Shown here: positions 44,410 through 56,245 of the stretch, in pieces | Position numbering within the stretch: the first letter of the stretch is position 1 | How the letters are laid out: each line of letters opens with the position of its first letter | From: Nectonema munidae | Taxonomy: Eukaryota > Nematomorpha > Nectonematoida > Nectonematidae | Length of the DNA: 64,000 bases | Assembly: GCA_030549495.1 (NCBI GenBank) | Contig: JAUIRK010000235.1 | Coordinates: 310,001-374,000 of the forward strand | Reading direction: 5' to 3' | Program-made: the position numbers and the translations under genes | The notes under the pieces: generated by a model | What the model saw: the letters and a program-made list of their open reading frames with translations, nothing else | What the model was told of the DNA's origin: nothing | The model's database searches: none

Positions 44410-45780
44410 TTCTAATTTTTTTCAAAATGTCCAAGGAAATAAAACAATTTGAAAAAAAATTAATTCTTTGAGCAAAAATAAAAATGAAAGTCCTAAAAGT
44501 ATTATAAATGGCAATGAATTTTTAACTGATTCTCAAGTAAAAGCAAATAAATTTTTTGATCATTACTCCTCAAGCCTAGAATCTAATAATAATTTGTATG
44601 ATTCAGGTTTTGAAAAGTATTTGACGCAATACTCATCTTTATTTGAATTTCACAAAATTACCCATGAAGATATTTTAATTTCCCTACTGAAAATAAAGTC
44701 AAAGTCAACGCATGATATTTACGGTATTTCTCTTGAAAAGTTAATGCCAGTATTTGATAAGATTATCGTTTAATTACTTATACTTCCCGCATTGCGTTTC
44801 AAGTTTTTCCTTCTTGTTTTAAGTTTTCAAAAACGTTACCAATTTTTAAAAAAGGTAGTTGTAATAAAATAGTGAACTATAGGCCAATAAGTATTATTAG
44901 CACTCTTTCCAAACTTTTTGAAAAAATACTATATAATCAAATTGCATTTTATGTTCATGAAAAGCAACTTCTTTATAAATATCAATTTGGTTTTAGACAT
45001 CAATACTCCACAACCCATTTACACTCATTTTTGATCAAAGAAGTTACTACACTATTAGAAAAGAAAGAAGACGTGTTAACACTATATCTGGATTTGTCTA
45101 AGGCCTTTGATAGCATTTCTTTTGACGTAAGAAAACTCTCTTATTTTGGATTTACTAGCCAGGCACTAAACTTGCTATATTCATATCTAAACAATAGACA
45201 TCAAAAAGTTGTTGTTAATAACTGTTCTTCAAAATTTTCAAATCTTTTAATGAAGTTCCCCAAGGGTCTATCTTGGGTCCGCTTCGACTTTCACAAAATA
45301 GACAAAAACTTTAAGTGCCTTTCTTTTGTCTATTCCTTTCTATCACTGAAAAAAATAAGTTGTGATTTAACTATAATAATACTATAGTATATGAAAAAAC
45401 GAAAACCAGTTTCTAATACTTATATTGTTATTAATAACTAGACGGTCCCTGTGTTTGGTCTCTCGCTTCGCTCGAGACCTGTTTGGATTCTAGGATCTCA
45501 AAAAGCTAGGACGCCACATTATAGCACGTGTGACAGATCATTGCTACCTTTAATCTAGGACGTCTGACAGATCATTGGTACTGTGATTCTAGGACGTGTG
45601 ACAGATCATTGGTACCGCGTGATTCTAGGACGTGTGACAGATCATTGGTACCGCGTGATTCTAGGACGTCTGAAAGATCATTGGTACCGCGTGATACTAT
45701 AGTATATGAAAAAACGAAAACCAGTTTCTAATACTTATATTGTTATTAATAATAATCATTCACTAATTTTAAGAATTTGA
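44410..45780 (+). pseudogene. LINE reverse transcriptase relic (Jockey/CR1-like)
   Basis: The first frame (to 44773) is the linker before the reverse transcriptase (LLKIKSKSTHDIYGISLEKL, family K-S-x-x-x-D-G-I). The next (44872-45387) has NYRPISIISTLSKLFEKILY, QFGFR, LYLDLSKAFDSI (catalytic Asp), then a shift to a frame with EVPQGSILGP. The YADD region is degraded, followed by TIVYEKTKTSF. The layout is that of Jockey/CR1/L2-type LINEs. Dead, with several frameshifts. A 257-bp insert with a flanking duplication interrupts it at 45438. Confidence 0.85.
45438..45694 (-). mobile_element. Helitron-like 257-bp insert with internal minisatellite
   Basis: Read on the minus strand it starts TCACGCGGTACC after an A and ends with a hairpin GGTCTCGAGCG/CGAGAGACC, 15 nt, then CTAG followed by T. 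This is the layout expected of a Helitron terminus (5' TC, 3' hairpin, CTRR, A-T target). Inside are four to five copies of a 33-36-bp unit containing GACAGATCATTGGTACCGCG (45510-45690). It is flanked by a 58-bp direct repeat (45380-45437 and 45695-45752), which Helitrons do not normally make. Non-autonomous; the assignment rests on the ends only. Confidence 0.45.
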
Positions 45781-46159
45781 ATAAATTTTTTACTACAACA
45801 TGTGGTAAAGCATATTTTTTATTTAAATAGTAATGATAACATTTTTCATAGTCGATTTAAGCATAGTAATGAAAACTGCTTTTCAAAGTGTACTATTATC
45901 CTTCCACTTTCATAATTTTCTAACTCCGAAAATTATGTTAATGAAAATTATGTTGTATGTCTCCTTAACGCAAAGATTGATTACCTCCTTAACACAAAGA
46001 TTGTTTATCCCCAACATCTTCTTACATCTCACTATTTTATTATTTATATATTTGCTTTGAAAAAGGAGTTTATAAAGTAGTTAGCAAAAATCAGCAATAA
46101 AGTGTCCAATTTTTTATATTTGTTATAATTATTTCACCTCAATGGGCATATCTGTCAAA

Positions 46160-47640
46160 TATTTTATTTTTTGATATTTTTCAATAAATATAAAAATGTT
46201 CATAGATTTATTATTTATGTCTTTCAAATGTTCAGGGTTTTGCGATATTTAAAAACTTATGAAATTATAGAAAATCTTATAGCTATTGAAGAAACTTCAA
46301 ATTTAAAACCTGTAGATCTTTCAAATGTTATAATAAATACCCTAAAACCTTGAGAATCGCCATGAATAAAATAATTTCAGAATGTTATGATGGAGCGTAC
46401 ATTATGTTAGGTAAATGCACTCTTTCAAATATAAATTTTAACTCTAGACACTATCATTTTTTTAGGTAAAAATGTGGCGTTCAAACTTTGGTCTCAGGGA
46501 ATTTGAAAAGTCACATTCTTTATATACATTGTTTTGGCCATCAAATCCATCTCGTTTTAGTGAAGTCGATGTCAATCAATTAAGAGTTCTCAAAAATGTT
46601 TTCTATTTGCAATAATTATATTATTTTGTGAAAAGATTTAATGTCCAAAAGCTTAACAAAGGAAAATGTCTTAAAAGATTGTTTGATCAAAGATGGATTG
46701 GGCATTTTGAATACATAAAGGCTATCATTGAAAGCTATGATGACTTGATCCAATTGCTGCAACTTTGTGAGGATTTAAGTGCCAACAATATTAATATTGA
46801 AGCCTCCGGTTTTCTTTTAAACATTCTAATCACAAGGAATTTTAGACGATTTTATTGTCTTTTATAACTTCCCTCCTTGTAGAAAAATAGTGGAGACATC
46901 AATTCACTTTTCAAGATAATTGATATTACAATTGAACAAGTACAATCTCTTAAAAAACAGATATTTTTATTGATGATGTTTTCCAAATGAGTGGCTCATA
47001 ACAGGAAGAAAAGGCTTCTTATAAGATATAGGATATATATTTTTTATTATATAATGAATAATAATTGAAAGGTGTATTAATGAAATATCATCTATAGGTT
47101 AGTTTTTATTTTAAATCTGTCATTTATCAAGAGTTTGTTTTGTTTCAGAATATCAAAAGAACAAATTCCTTTGATCGAATCGATGTCTGTATTATGGCCT
47201 TTAAACGAAAATTTCCCTCGATTAGAATTTTTGAAAGTTTTGTTAGATGTTACAAATATTAACTACAAATCAAATTTTCCAAAAGAGCTTTTAGCTGGAA
47301 AAAATTTGTTATTAAAATAATTTTCTCCTACTAATTCATAACGAATTTCTTGATATTTTAAAACTTCTTAATCCATATAAAGAAGCTCTACCCAACCCAT
47401 ATAAATTATACTAAGATGACCAATAGATTTGAATGAGTTATCTTTACAAACTATATTAAATATTTTTATGTAGCATTCACTATTGGAATAAACACAGCCT
47501 CTTGTGAAAGCCCATTTTCAACACAAATGAAAGACAGTCTATCCGAATACACAAATAAAATTAGTTCTGAAAATTTTTTGAAAGAGTTTTCGAAGAAAAA
47601 CAGAAGAATTTATTTGTTTTAATTTTAAATTTAAAATTAA
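46160..47640 (+). pseudogene. ZMYM1-like hAT transposase relic
   Basis: Frames in order: FQMFRVLRYLKTYEIIENLI (family R-Y-V-x-x-x-x-x-I-x-E), SNLKPVDLSNVIINTL, CYDGAYIMLG (family Y-D-G-A-S-x-M-S-G), DQRWIGHFEYIKAIIESYDD (family R-W-x-x-R), MSVLWPLNENFPRLEFLKVL, then INTASCESPFSTQMKDSLSE at the dimerisation domain (family A-S-x-E-R-x-F-S). This is the layout of TTF/ZMYM-type hAT proteins. It is broken by several stops and frameshifts, and the N-terminal zinc finger is missing or hidden by insertions. A hAT-like terminus lies 100 bp downstream. Confidence 0.75.
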
Positions 47641-47740
47641 AACTTAACTTTATTACTTTTTGAATTAGTTACCTTCAAGAATTCCATATGTGCCCCATTT
47701 ACCCCCTCACCCCAATTAAACTTTCTAGCTACGTTACTTG

Positions 47741-47979
47741 ATGGGGGCGTAAAACTCTCAACTAAAAAAGTTATTGTACAAAATTGGTTGAATCACATCC
47801 GCTGGGAATTTTAACAAATAAAAAAGCTGCATCTTTTGATATCATTTTTATGGTAGTTGAATGACCCCATCATGTCAAAAACTATCAATCAAAATCAAAA
47901 ATTAAAATTTTTCAACAAAATTTTAATATTTTCTTTTATATATTTTATTTTTTCAATAACCAATGCTACTATTTAGAAA
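47741..47979. other. Short AT-rich stretch
   Basis: Nothing recognised. Confidence 0.4.
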
Positions 47980-48440
47980 ATGTCAATCAAAACTTTGATA
48001 GATGAGAAATATATCCAATAAAATATTCCTTCAAATTTTACATAAAATGTATGTTTTTATACTAAATCGATCATGCTAGTTTCCTTTCTGGACTCAGTTT
48101 TTCCATTTAGGATTTGAAAATACATATAAGTGTCAATCAAATTTGCGGTTTACGTCTGATATCTACACAAATATTTTTGTAATTTAAATAAAATATCTGA
48201 TTTTATACAAAATTAACGATGCAGTTTCACTTTTGGACTCAGGTTTTGCATTTAGCGTTTGCAAATATCTCAAAGCTTCAATCAAATTTGCGGTTTACGT
48301 CCAAAAAATGTCTCCACAAATATTTTCAAAATTTTAAATAAAATATCTATTTTTATACTAAATCGATTATGCTTATTTTATTTCTGTACTCCCTTTTGGC
48401 TAATAAATATCTGGAAGTGTCAATTTAATCTGAAAATCAG
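47980..48440. repeat. Diverged tandem array, unit about 142-150 bp, about three copies
   Basis: The words TGTCAATCAAA..., AATAAAATAT and TATACTAAATCGATYATGC recur in step: CAAT starts at 47984, 48134, 48279 and 48421. Two units share CAATCAAATTTGCGGTTTAC exactly. A C23 run follows at 48502-48524. Confidence 0.65.
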
Positions 48441-48501
48441 TTTTTTCCAAAAAAAAAATACATTTCTGTTTAAAAAAAATTTAGAAAATTGTTATATATC
48501 G

Positions 48502-48524
48502 CCCCCCCCCCCCCCCCCCCCCCC
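48502..48524. repeat. C23 homopolymer
   Basis: An unbroken run of 23 C on the plus strand. Such length is prone to sequencing and replication error, so the exact count is doubtful. Confidence 0.8.
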
Positions 48525-49539
48525 ATTGTCGCGTCTCGGATGTCCCCACCCCTCTGGTGTGAGGTTATCTATAAAAAAAGTCTGAGGCTGTTAGCAACCT
48601 TGTTATTATAAGCTACTCGTATCTTATTAACCTTTCTGAATATACCAAAGCCTTCATTTTTAATTGATAATTCTATTAAAATTAATATCAAAATTAAAAA
48701 TTGAGATAATGCTAAGATATCTGAAATCAAGAAAGATATACTTACCCATGTAAAATCTAAAGATAGTGAACTACAGATAAAAGCTCTTCGAGTAAATAAT
48801 GATTGAACTGCTTTGATCAATGTTGCGACAAATTAACTGTGATCAATATTTTAAAAGATAAGTATCACATTTTGGCAACAAAACTAAGATTCTAATCAAA
48901 AATATTTCCAATAATATGAATAGTAATGAATTAGTTAACTCATTATTGTAAAGATAAACCTTTTAGAGAATAATTTATTATTTGATATCGTTGTGTTATA
49001 AATTCCAATTAAATTTGATCATTATTTTTAATTAGTCAAGACAATTTGAAGGAGAAACAAACTGTACGTTCACCCATATTTTAATCGTATATGGGTGAAG
49101 GGCGGATTCTGCAATCCACAAGTTTAAGTTGATTTATGAAAAAAATAATGGACACGTGAACCTCAAACTTTATGACTTTCCCTAAATACATTAATTGGTA
49201 TAATTTTCTTTTAAAATTAATGAAGCATATGCATTTGTGTGTATCAAATATTGAAAGTATCAAAGGAACGGTAGTAAAATTGCTCGAGACTTTTGAGGAT
49301 TAGAGAAATGAATGAATATTCTGTTTCAGAAACTCTGAATTCATCGTGATATTTATTTTTTCCAATTCAAAACATTAATCAAATTTGGCCGAACATGTCA
49401 AAAAGTGGTATATGTAAACTAAAGTATATTTATTCCAAAATATATGTAAACTAGCATTTTGGGATACGCTGAATTCATTCGTGACACTTATTTTTTTAAA
49501 ACAAATCTAAAACTAGAGCAATTGTATTTTGGAATCATA
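48525..49539. other. AT-rich stretch, no gene recognised
   Basis: One short hairpin lies at 49069-49099 (see findings). Confidence 0.4.
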
Positions 49540-49655
49540 CAATGTCAAATTACCTCAATGCCTTCAAAAAGAATCTTCGCCATCATTTTTTAACCCATTA
49601 CAATAACATTTTTTGTCAGAGACGTAACTGCCTTTCCTGCAAGTATGCACATTTT
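49540..49655 (+). pseudogene. LINE C-terminal fragment
   Basis: A frame reads SNYLNAFKKNLRHHFLTHYN and CQRRNCLSCKYAHF, matching the Lys/Phe-rich stretch and C-x4-C-x2-C ending seen in the other LINE copies here. The rest is lost. Confidence 0.5.
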
Positions 49656-50157
49656 AATTTTTAAGTAATATATTTATTCAAGTGCTTTGTTACTTTCTAG
49701 AGATTTTGATCTGGATGTAATAAGTTCTTTGCTAAATTCTCTTTTGAATGTTCTACTTTTATCCTCGTTTTAAGGTACTCATTTCAGCGCCTTTTACAAG
49801 CTTTTTGGGTATCTCTCACATCAAAAAATTGGCAATTTCATTTTAGTATAACTTATAACAAAGTTTTATATGTGCTTTCTGTAATTAATTTGTTCATTAA
49901 TGTTTGCGGGGATATTTTTCTGTTCTTCTGATTGTTGTTTGATAATACAGGTAATATATTTTTCTGATAATTTCCGGGTATGCTAAATTTTTATTTACAT
50001 AACATCTATTAGATATGTGAAAATCTAGTTTAAAGTATAGAAAAAACGTATGAAGTACATCAATTCGGAAACCAAGAAATGAGAGATTTTTTAAAAAAAT
50101 TTGATTTTGAACTTTGATATTCATATCAATATAGTATAGATATGATTTCATAAAAAA
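49656..50157. other. AT-rich stretch, no gene recognised
   Basis: An 84-codon minus frame at 49897-50151 has no recognised family. It could be decayed LINE sequence. Confidence 0.35.
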
Positions 50158-50640
50158 AAAAAAATGATATTTATTTATTTATTTATTTATTTACAAATGA
50201 AAGTTTACGCATGAGAAAAGTATGACAAAAACAACTAAACCAAATTATCGAAACAGTATGAAAATAATGTAGGTAATTTTGTGAAGATCCAAAAGCCAGG
50301 AGGCCGCAGTTAGGATTCAACACAGACTTTCAAAGATAGGGTAGAAAAATGAAGCATCGAGGACACGAGTTCAAAGCATTGCTCACGGAAACAAAGTGGA
50401 ATATTGTTGTAGAGTCAAATAATAAAATTAGGAAGTAGAGCAGACATAGCAGTTTCTGTCACAATAGGTATAATGGCTATAGGAAGAAATGAAAAAATTT
50501 TTCCAAATTTTTTTGAAGGTTTTCACAGATAAACTGGGGTCTTGAAAGAGAAAAGGAAATTGTTTGTGAAGTAAATTTGTTTTGTATCTGACTGACACAG
50601 TAGAAGTTGAGAGTCGGAAAAACACAGGCAAAGGATCGTG
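50158..50640 (-). mobile_element. LINE 3' part with (TAAA)n tail, minus strand
   Basis: On the minus strand a frame (50631-50428) encodes STVSVRYKTNLLHKQFPFLF, FKKIWKNFFISSYSHY and CDRNCYVC before a stop. It is followed by a UTR nearly identical to 28370-28625 and then a (TAAA)n tail at 50165-50190. It is 5'-truncated. Confidence 0.75.
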
Positions 50641-51599
50641 TGCTTTTCGGGTTTCGTGCTTTATATTATCATTATATTGTAGAAATTTTCCATTGGAATG
50701 AATTTTCCAAGGATTGAAGGCATCGCCTCAAAACAAACTTATTTAGAAAGAAGTGATGCCATGAATAAATTACAAATGCAAACAATGTAAGCATATTTGC
50801 AGAACAGGATGTTCATTGCAACGAAGTTCACAAAATTTTTGACAGCGTTGCTTTATTTTTTAATTTTACATTAAATTGTTATCATTTTTTAAAGAAATAA
50901 AACTCAAACGGTCTAAGCTTTGCAACGCTGATCAACGTGTGTGTTCTTTCCGTTGAAATAATTCGTTGTGGCTTGCCGATAAATGAATAAATATACTTTC
51001 GTTCAAGCTACAAGATTCCAATACACACAGAGAAATATTCTAAGTTTATAGAGTGTAAAGAGGTGGTAGAAAAAGATTTATAGACAAAAAGGAAGCTAAA
51101 TATAGCACAAAGTGCAGATGTGCTTTTGTAGTCACATAACTTTCATCGTTTATATCATATCTAATTCCTTTACATAATTTTGAGCTACAGAACGCACTGA
51201 AGTCTAGCAAGGGTTTAGCAAGTCACAACAAAAATCGTTTCTATGAAAACTTCTGGTGATGTTTTGGAAAGTTACGTAAAATTTGATTTTTTATGCAAAA
51301 TATGCTTTCAACCTTTTTTTCTGATGAAGTAATAACTTTACACAATATATTTTGGTCTTTTAAAATTTTAGAATAAACTTGTTTATATGAACAAGATTTT
51401 TCCAATCAGGATTCAATTTAAAAACAAAAAAGTACACATTTTAGGTTTTGGAAGCAAAAAACACAAACAATGAAAATTTTTAAGAAAATCCACAAATGTT
51501 TTCCTAAAAATCCCAAATATAAGTTTCATGCTGCTGATTATGTCATCATTTGAAATAATCTTAAAAATATTGACTGGAGCAACTTCAAAAAGGAGCATC
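50641..51599. other. No gene recognised
   Basis: AT-rich. It may contain older LINE sequence but nothing specific can be read. Confidence 0.4.
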
Positions 51600-52548
51600 T
51601 TGAAAAGTCGTTAGATGTTTTTCAGCATATCCTCAAACAACAAATACAATTACATGTTCCATTATCTTCTGACAGGAAAACGTTCAAAGATTTTTATGAA
51701 CAAAGACTCCATTGCCCTTTATAAAAAGAAGAATAAATTGTTTATAATCTATAATAAATTTGGTGGCAAAAGTAACTTCAGCGAATATAGGAAAGCCAGT
51801 AACTATCTTCGAGGATTGACTAAACAACTCAGAATAACCTATGAAATCAATATTTTGAGAGATTTCAAACAAAACCCTAAATTGACGTGGCATTATATTA
51901 ATGGAATAAGAAAAAATAAGGGGTGCTTAAGAAACCATAGTGAATGATGGTAATAGTATCATTGAAAAAAACTTCATACCAGAACTTTTTCATTCATTTT
52001 TAAAAATGAAAGTCAACTCTTGACTACAACAATCTAGGATATTTATGGAGCTGCTAGATCTGGGGTTCTTAACCAGAAAATTCGTATATTTCTCTTAACA
52101 AAACTAAACTCCTCTCATAAACACTCACATTACTCTTTCCGATTGGTGCTTACTTTAGAAAAACCTTACTATAGACTTGCTTCATCAAAACTGTCAATAA
52201 GATATAAAGTGATTATTTTTTACGAAACGTATTGAATGCTGTTAGGAGAAAGTGGTTCTTCAGTAAAAAAGTTTAAAAAGATTTCAAAATATTTTTTTCT
52301 TCTCTCAATACGCTCAGCAATGTGAATGCACTTTAAATAACTGCTTCATCTGTTCTATTTAAAAAAAAAAGTTTATTTTTAAATCTTATTATGTTCTGTG
52401 TAATATCCTTCAGCGATTTGCATAAACCTTTGGATTTACACAAACTTCAATCGCTTTTTTTTATTAGTATAAAATCAGTTTTTCCACTTTTTTTATTCAT
52501 GAATTTATATTGTGAAATTGTATAAAGTTCTTCTTCTTCTTCTTCGCA
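51600..52548 (+). pseudogene. LINE with internal deletion, (TTC)n tail
   Basis: The first part (51615-51947) encodes the linker upstream of the reverse transcriptase: YNKFGGKSNFSEYRKASNYL, then PKLTWHYINGIRKNKG (family N-P-K-x-x-W-x-x-I-N). From about 52100 it continues with the element's C-terminus (YYRLASSKLSIRYKVIIFYE, LLGESGSSVKKFKKI, CTLNNCFICSI). The whole reverse transcriptase is missing between these. The 3' UTR ends in AAAGTTCTTCTTCTTCTTC. It is the same family as 22920-23442 but more diverged. Confidence 0.7.
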
Positions 52549-53037
52549 TATACATTTTTATATAAGCTTCACATTTTTCATGAGAAAAAGCTTTTGCTTT
52601 AGCACTGTTACGAGATATCAATAAGCCTACATCTAATTTCATAATGAAGTGTAAAAGTTGCAACAGACTCACGTACAGGGCACATGTGTGTAATTTGGAT
52701 GCACGGGGAAGGAACGCGTTTAAAACACGTGCGTGACACAGAAAAATGAAGTTGTCATCACATTTCAGATCACGCCACCCACCAGCTGCATCAAGGCGTA
52801 ATCTTCTGCTTGAGTGGCATATGGTCTTTCTATTATAATAATTTTTGTTTTACGTTACAATGAGATGGAAGATTGGTTGTGTATTTTTTCTGTATATTTT
52901 GTTTTTCATTTATATTTGAATTGATAAAGAACTGTTTATGTAACATATCATAACTGTAGAGATGTAGCCATTACAATATTTTCGTTAAACGTATGGTGTT
53001 GCATACAAACCTACTGATGAAAAATGTTAATGGAACG
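52549..53037. other. No gene recognised
   Basis: AT-rich with one less AT-rich patch (52670-52790). No family seen. Confidence 0.4.
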
Positions 53038-54097
53038 AAAGTGGAATGAAGAATATGTTAGGTTTAGTTTCACATATATCTTTTTAAATGCAAATTTAAA
53101 GCGATCAAAGCTCAATGAACATTTTAGAACCGATATGTAGTGGCAAGGATGCAGGAAATGATATTGTGACACTAAAGGCCAAAAAGTTAGGTTTGATCGG
53201 GTTGGCACATTGCCGACAAGCGAATTTTCGCCAACGGAGAAATCTTTGCTACGTGAAAACTCTGGATGTTTGTGTAAATTTATTTTGTTGCCGTGCTTTG
53301 AACCAGCGATTATTTCAGTTGCTTTGTAAAGAAGTGGGCCAGGAACACACTGTGCTTTTGTATCACTCTGAATTGAGCTTTTTATCTCGTGGTCGTGTGC
53401 TGTATCTTGTGTTTGAACTAAGAAGAGAAATTCATCAGTTTTCCGTGAACTACGTGTACAGTACAAGAACTGACTATATATTTCAATTAACCTAATTTTG
53501 TTCAAATGTTTGCTGATTTGGTGATGTGTTTTCACCACTCAATGAACTCAATTTCTTTCTGCAGAGAATGTGATGTGACATTATGACTGCAAGCGAGAAA
53601 TTTACTGCATTCAAAGAAACTTGTTTTGTGGATAAAACGTGTGAAAGTGAGAAATCTGGTAAATTTTCCCTGTCTATAAGAAACCGTTGCAGAAAATTTC
53701 GACCTACATCCAGACTTTATTGCAAAAATTGTTGAACATATGCAGATGCTGTATATTTCATTTAAATGTTACTTCTCTTTTGGGGATATGCAAACTTGTG
53801 ACAACTGGGTTCCCTTTAATGCAAAAATTGGAAGATGTTGATGATAACAGCATCATCAAGCAAGATCTGATCGATCTGAGACACATTCTTGGAATTCAAA
53901 TGGAGTTCAACAATAGTAAGCTAGATCACTTCTCAGCTTCTCACCTGGAAACATACCATAAAGCTCTCGAAGTACTGGTACCTTATGCAACTATTTACTT
54001 GTGTAAGCAAGGATTTTCTTGTCTACTTCTCATTAAAACAAAAAACAGAAATCTGCTATATTTTGAACATGGCATGCGAGTAGCCCTCAGTAAATAA
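53038..54097 (+). pseudogene. ZBED5-like hAT transposase relic with internal deletion
   Basis: The start reads ERKWNEEYVRFSFTYI and KRSKLNEHFRT (family K-L-K-R-H-x-x-x-K-H of the BED finger). After a gap the frame to 53495 has FQLLCKEVGQEHTVLLYHSE and LSFLSRGRVLYLVFELRREI, the block after the catalytic core. The last frame (to 54097) has QDLIDLRHILGIQMEFNNSK, HKALEVLVPYATIYLCKQGF and LLIKTKNRNLL before a stop, the dimerisation domain. The catalytic region is missing. A hAT end GGTTAAGAACCACTG lies at 54840-54854, past a MITE inserted in the 3' flank. Confidence 0.78.
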
Positions 54098-54329
54098 ACG
54101 CCAAGATTCGATAAAAAAAATAGCAGCAACGAAGTCACTATACTTGATTTACTGTGCAGTACAAGCAAAACAAAAATGTTATTTTTAATAAAGTAAAAAT
54201 AATTTTATACCTTGGATTTTTGTCTTGAAAAAAATGTAAGCTGCATGAATGAAGATTAATTAAAAAATGTTGTTGTAATTGCATTCACTTTGTGTTTTTA
54301 GATTTTTGATATTTCAGTATTTATGGAAC

Positions 54330-54822
54330 TAGGGTTTGCATAATTATCGAAAATTAGGAACCGGTACTGATACCGGAAAAAAGTTACAAAACCGGGAAAT
54401 CACGGTTTCAAACGGTTCCTTAAGGAGATATATAGACAGCAAAAAGATGCAATGAAATTGACGTTTTTGATTTATTATAAACAGATGTACACTTTTTCTT
54501 TCTATATCATTATTATTAAAATGGTTCGAGGAGAAAAGTATGCAAACGACAAAAGTGTGCAGCAGAAAAAAATAAATAAAAATAAACTCTTTTGTCGTTT
54601 GCACACTTTTCTCCATTTACCATTAAAATGAGATGACAATGAAAAAAAAAGATTTTATATTAATGAAGTGCAGTAAAGTTTTATGCAAAGAATTGCATAG
54701 TGAAATAAATCAATTACAACTAAGTTATTCTTGGAACCGCGAATACATTTCGGTTCCGAGACGTTTCCCAAATTTTTAGAACCGTGAACGTCCCGGTATT
54801 TCAGAACCGAGAGCAAACCCTA
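54330..54822. mobile_element. TAGGG-ended hAT MITE, second copy (493 bp)
   Basis: Same ends (TAGGGTTTGC/GCAAACCCTA) and same internal hairpin (54530-54614) as 19080-19527, with an extra 40-odd bases near the right end. Flanks TATGGAAC and GTGCGAAC share only GAAC, so the target duplication is decayed or one end has slipped. Confidence 0.82.
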
Positions 54823-54839
54823 GTGCGAACACAGAAAAA

Positions 54840-54854
54840 GGTTAAGAACCACTG
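54840..54854. repeat. hAT 3' terminus
   Basis: GGTTAAGAACCACTG is the inverted form of a CAGTGGTTCTTAACC hAT end. It probably closes the element at 53.0-54.1 kb. Confidence 0.55.
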
Positions 54855-54874
54855 CACTATATAACGTGTGTATC

Positions 54875-56245
54875 AATGTCTGATATCTACATCAAAGTCA
54901 CCAGTTTAGATGCAAAAAAATCTTCTGTACTTGATAACATTTCAGCTCTTTTCTTTAAAAACTAGTTAATGTTATCCCAGAACCATTAACTATTCTGAAT
55001 AACAAGTCTCTAGATCTTTCTAATTATAGACATATATCGGTTCACTGCGTGTCTTCGCTCAATCTAAATGAGAACAAATTGATATCACAACATCAACATG
55101 CATTCCTCCCAAAAAAGTCCACGATTATTAATTTAATTTAAATTTCTAACTAATTATTATCATTGGAATAAAAGCAAAACAATCAATATTCTTTATCTTG
55201 ATTTCCAAAAAGCATGAAAGACTAATTTTGAAACTCCAATCCTTCGGTATTGCTAATTACGTTCTAAATTGGATTAAAGATTATATCGATAATAGAAAAT
55301 CCATAGTTCGATTAAATGAACATCTTTCAAATACTTCTAGGATCCCTACTTAGTTCAATATTTTTCATTATCTTCATAGATGACATAGTGGATAAACTCA
55401 ATTAGCATGTAAAAATTTTTGCAAATGATAAAAAAAAATTTCAAAGGATCTAGCGAAAATTGAATTAATATCCTACATGATTTGCACTCAATGTGTGAAT
55501 TTTTCGTTAGACTGATGACTTGGATTAATCATCGAATCAGATTTCGCTTTCAAAGATCAAGTGTCTTATGCTTTGAAGAAGGCCTTTCCCTACTTCATAT
55601 GTTGAAAATCACTTTTATCTTGTACGATAGAAAACTTGCCCTGCATCCGTTTAAATCTTTAGTTAGAGCCGTTCTTATATGGAAATGTGATTTTTGGCAA
55701 TTTCTAGATAACTAGCATGAAAAAATAGAGAAAGTGCAGAGAATGTTCTCCAAACATTTAAGTAAGTAAGTAAGTAAGTAAGTAAGTTTATTGTCATATT
55801 AAAGATAGAAAAATTGGAAAAGTGAAAAAAAACCAAGGAGACATATTAAAACATTTGAAATGATATAAAAATTAACAATTTTTGTGTAACCCAAAGGTTT
55901 GTGTAAACCGCTTATAGGATTTGTCACAAAGACAAAAATGAAAAAGGATTAAGAAATTTAACATATGCTGAAAGACTAAAAATCAACAACTTGTCTTCTC
56001 TGTATTACAGAACGATGAGAAATGAAATGATAGCAATCTTGAACATTATAAAAGGAAATATGGTTCGGGATAAAATTATCTTGCCCGATTTTAAGTTTAA
56101 ACTTGAATCTTTTCAAAATAAATATCACAGCGGTACTTTTCTGAATGAGCATTGAATAAATGGAATGCCCTACGTGATGACGTTCTTCTTTCTTCAAGGG
56201 TTGATATCTTCATAAAGAAGTTAGAAGAATTTTGCAAAAACTAAA
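54875..56245 (+). pseudogene. LINE reverse transcriptase and C-terminal relic, split by another LINE tail
   Basis: Pieces in order: VTSLDAKKSSVLDNIS, LDLSNYRHISVHCVSSLN, LKLQSFGIANYVLNWIKDYI with DNRKSIVRLN, LLSSIFFIIFIDDIVDKLN and a degraded ADD box (FANDK). Then come SYALKKAFPYF, EKIEKVQRMFSKHL, an insert, and NLTYAERLKINNLSSLYYRT with MIAILNIIKG, and a final SRVDIFIKKLEEFCKN. This is the Jockey/CR1-like order of fingers, palm, thumb and C-terminus. Numerous stops. It is a different lineage from 44410-45780 judging by the words shared. Confidence 0.75.
55759..55920 (-). mobile_element. LINE tail inserted in the LINE relic
   Basis: On the minus strand it ends ATAAACTTACTTACTTACTT and begins near CCTATAAGCGGTTTACACAA, which resembles the UTR words of the (TTC)n-tailed copies (AAGCGGTTTATATAAA). 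It interrupts the host LINE between KVQRMFSKHL and the NLTYAERL block. Confidence 0.65.

Larger units (their letters stand above)
41176..47740 (+). mobile_element. Possible hAT element split by later insertions
   Basis: CAGGCACGTAGCTAGCCCCC at 41176 and the inverted CAAGTAACGTAGCTAG ending at 47740 resemble each other and the ends of the MITE at 5343-5541. A ZMYM-type hAT transposase relic runs to just inside the right end. Between them sit a piggyBac relic and a LINE piece with a Helitron-like insert, which together would leave about 3 kb of hAT. Flanks do not give a clear 8-bp duplication. The pairing of the two ends is an inference. Confidence 0.4.
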
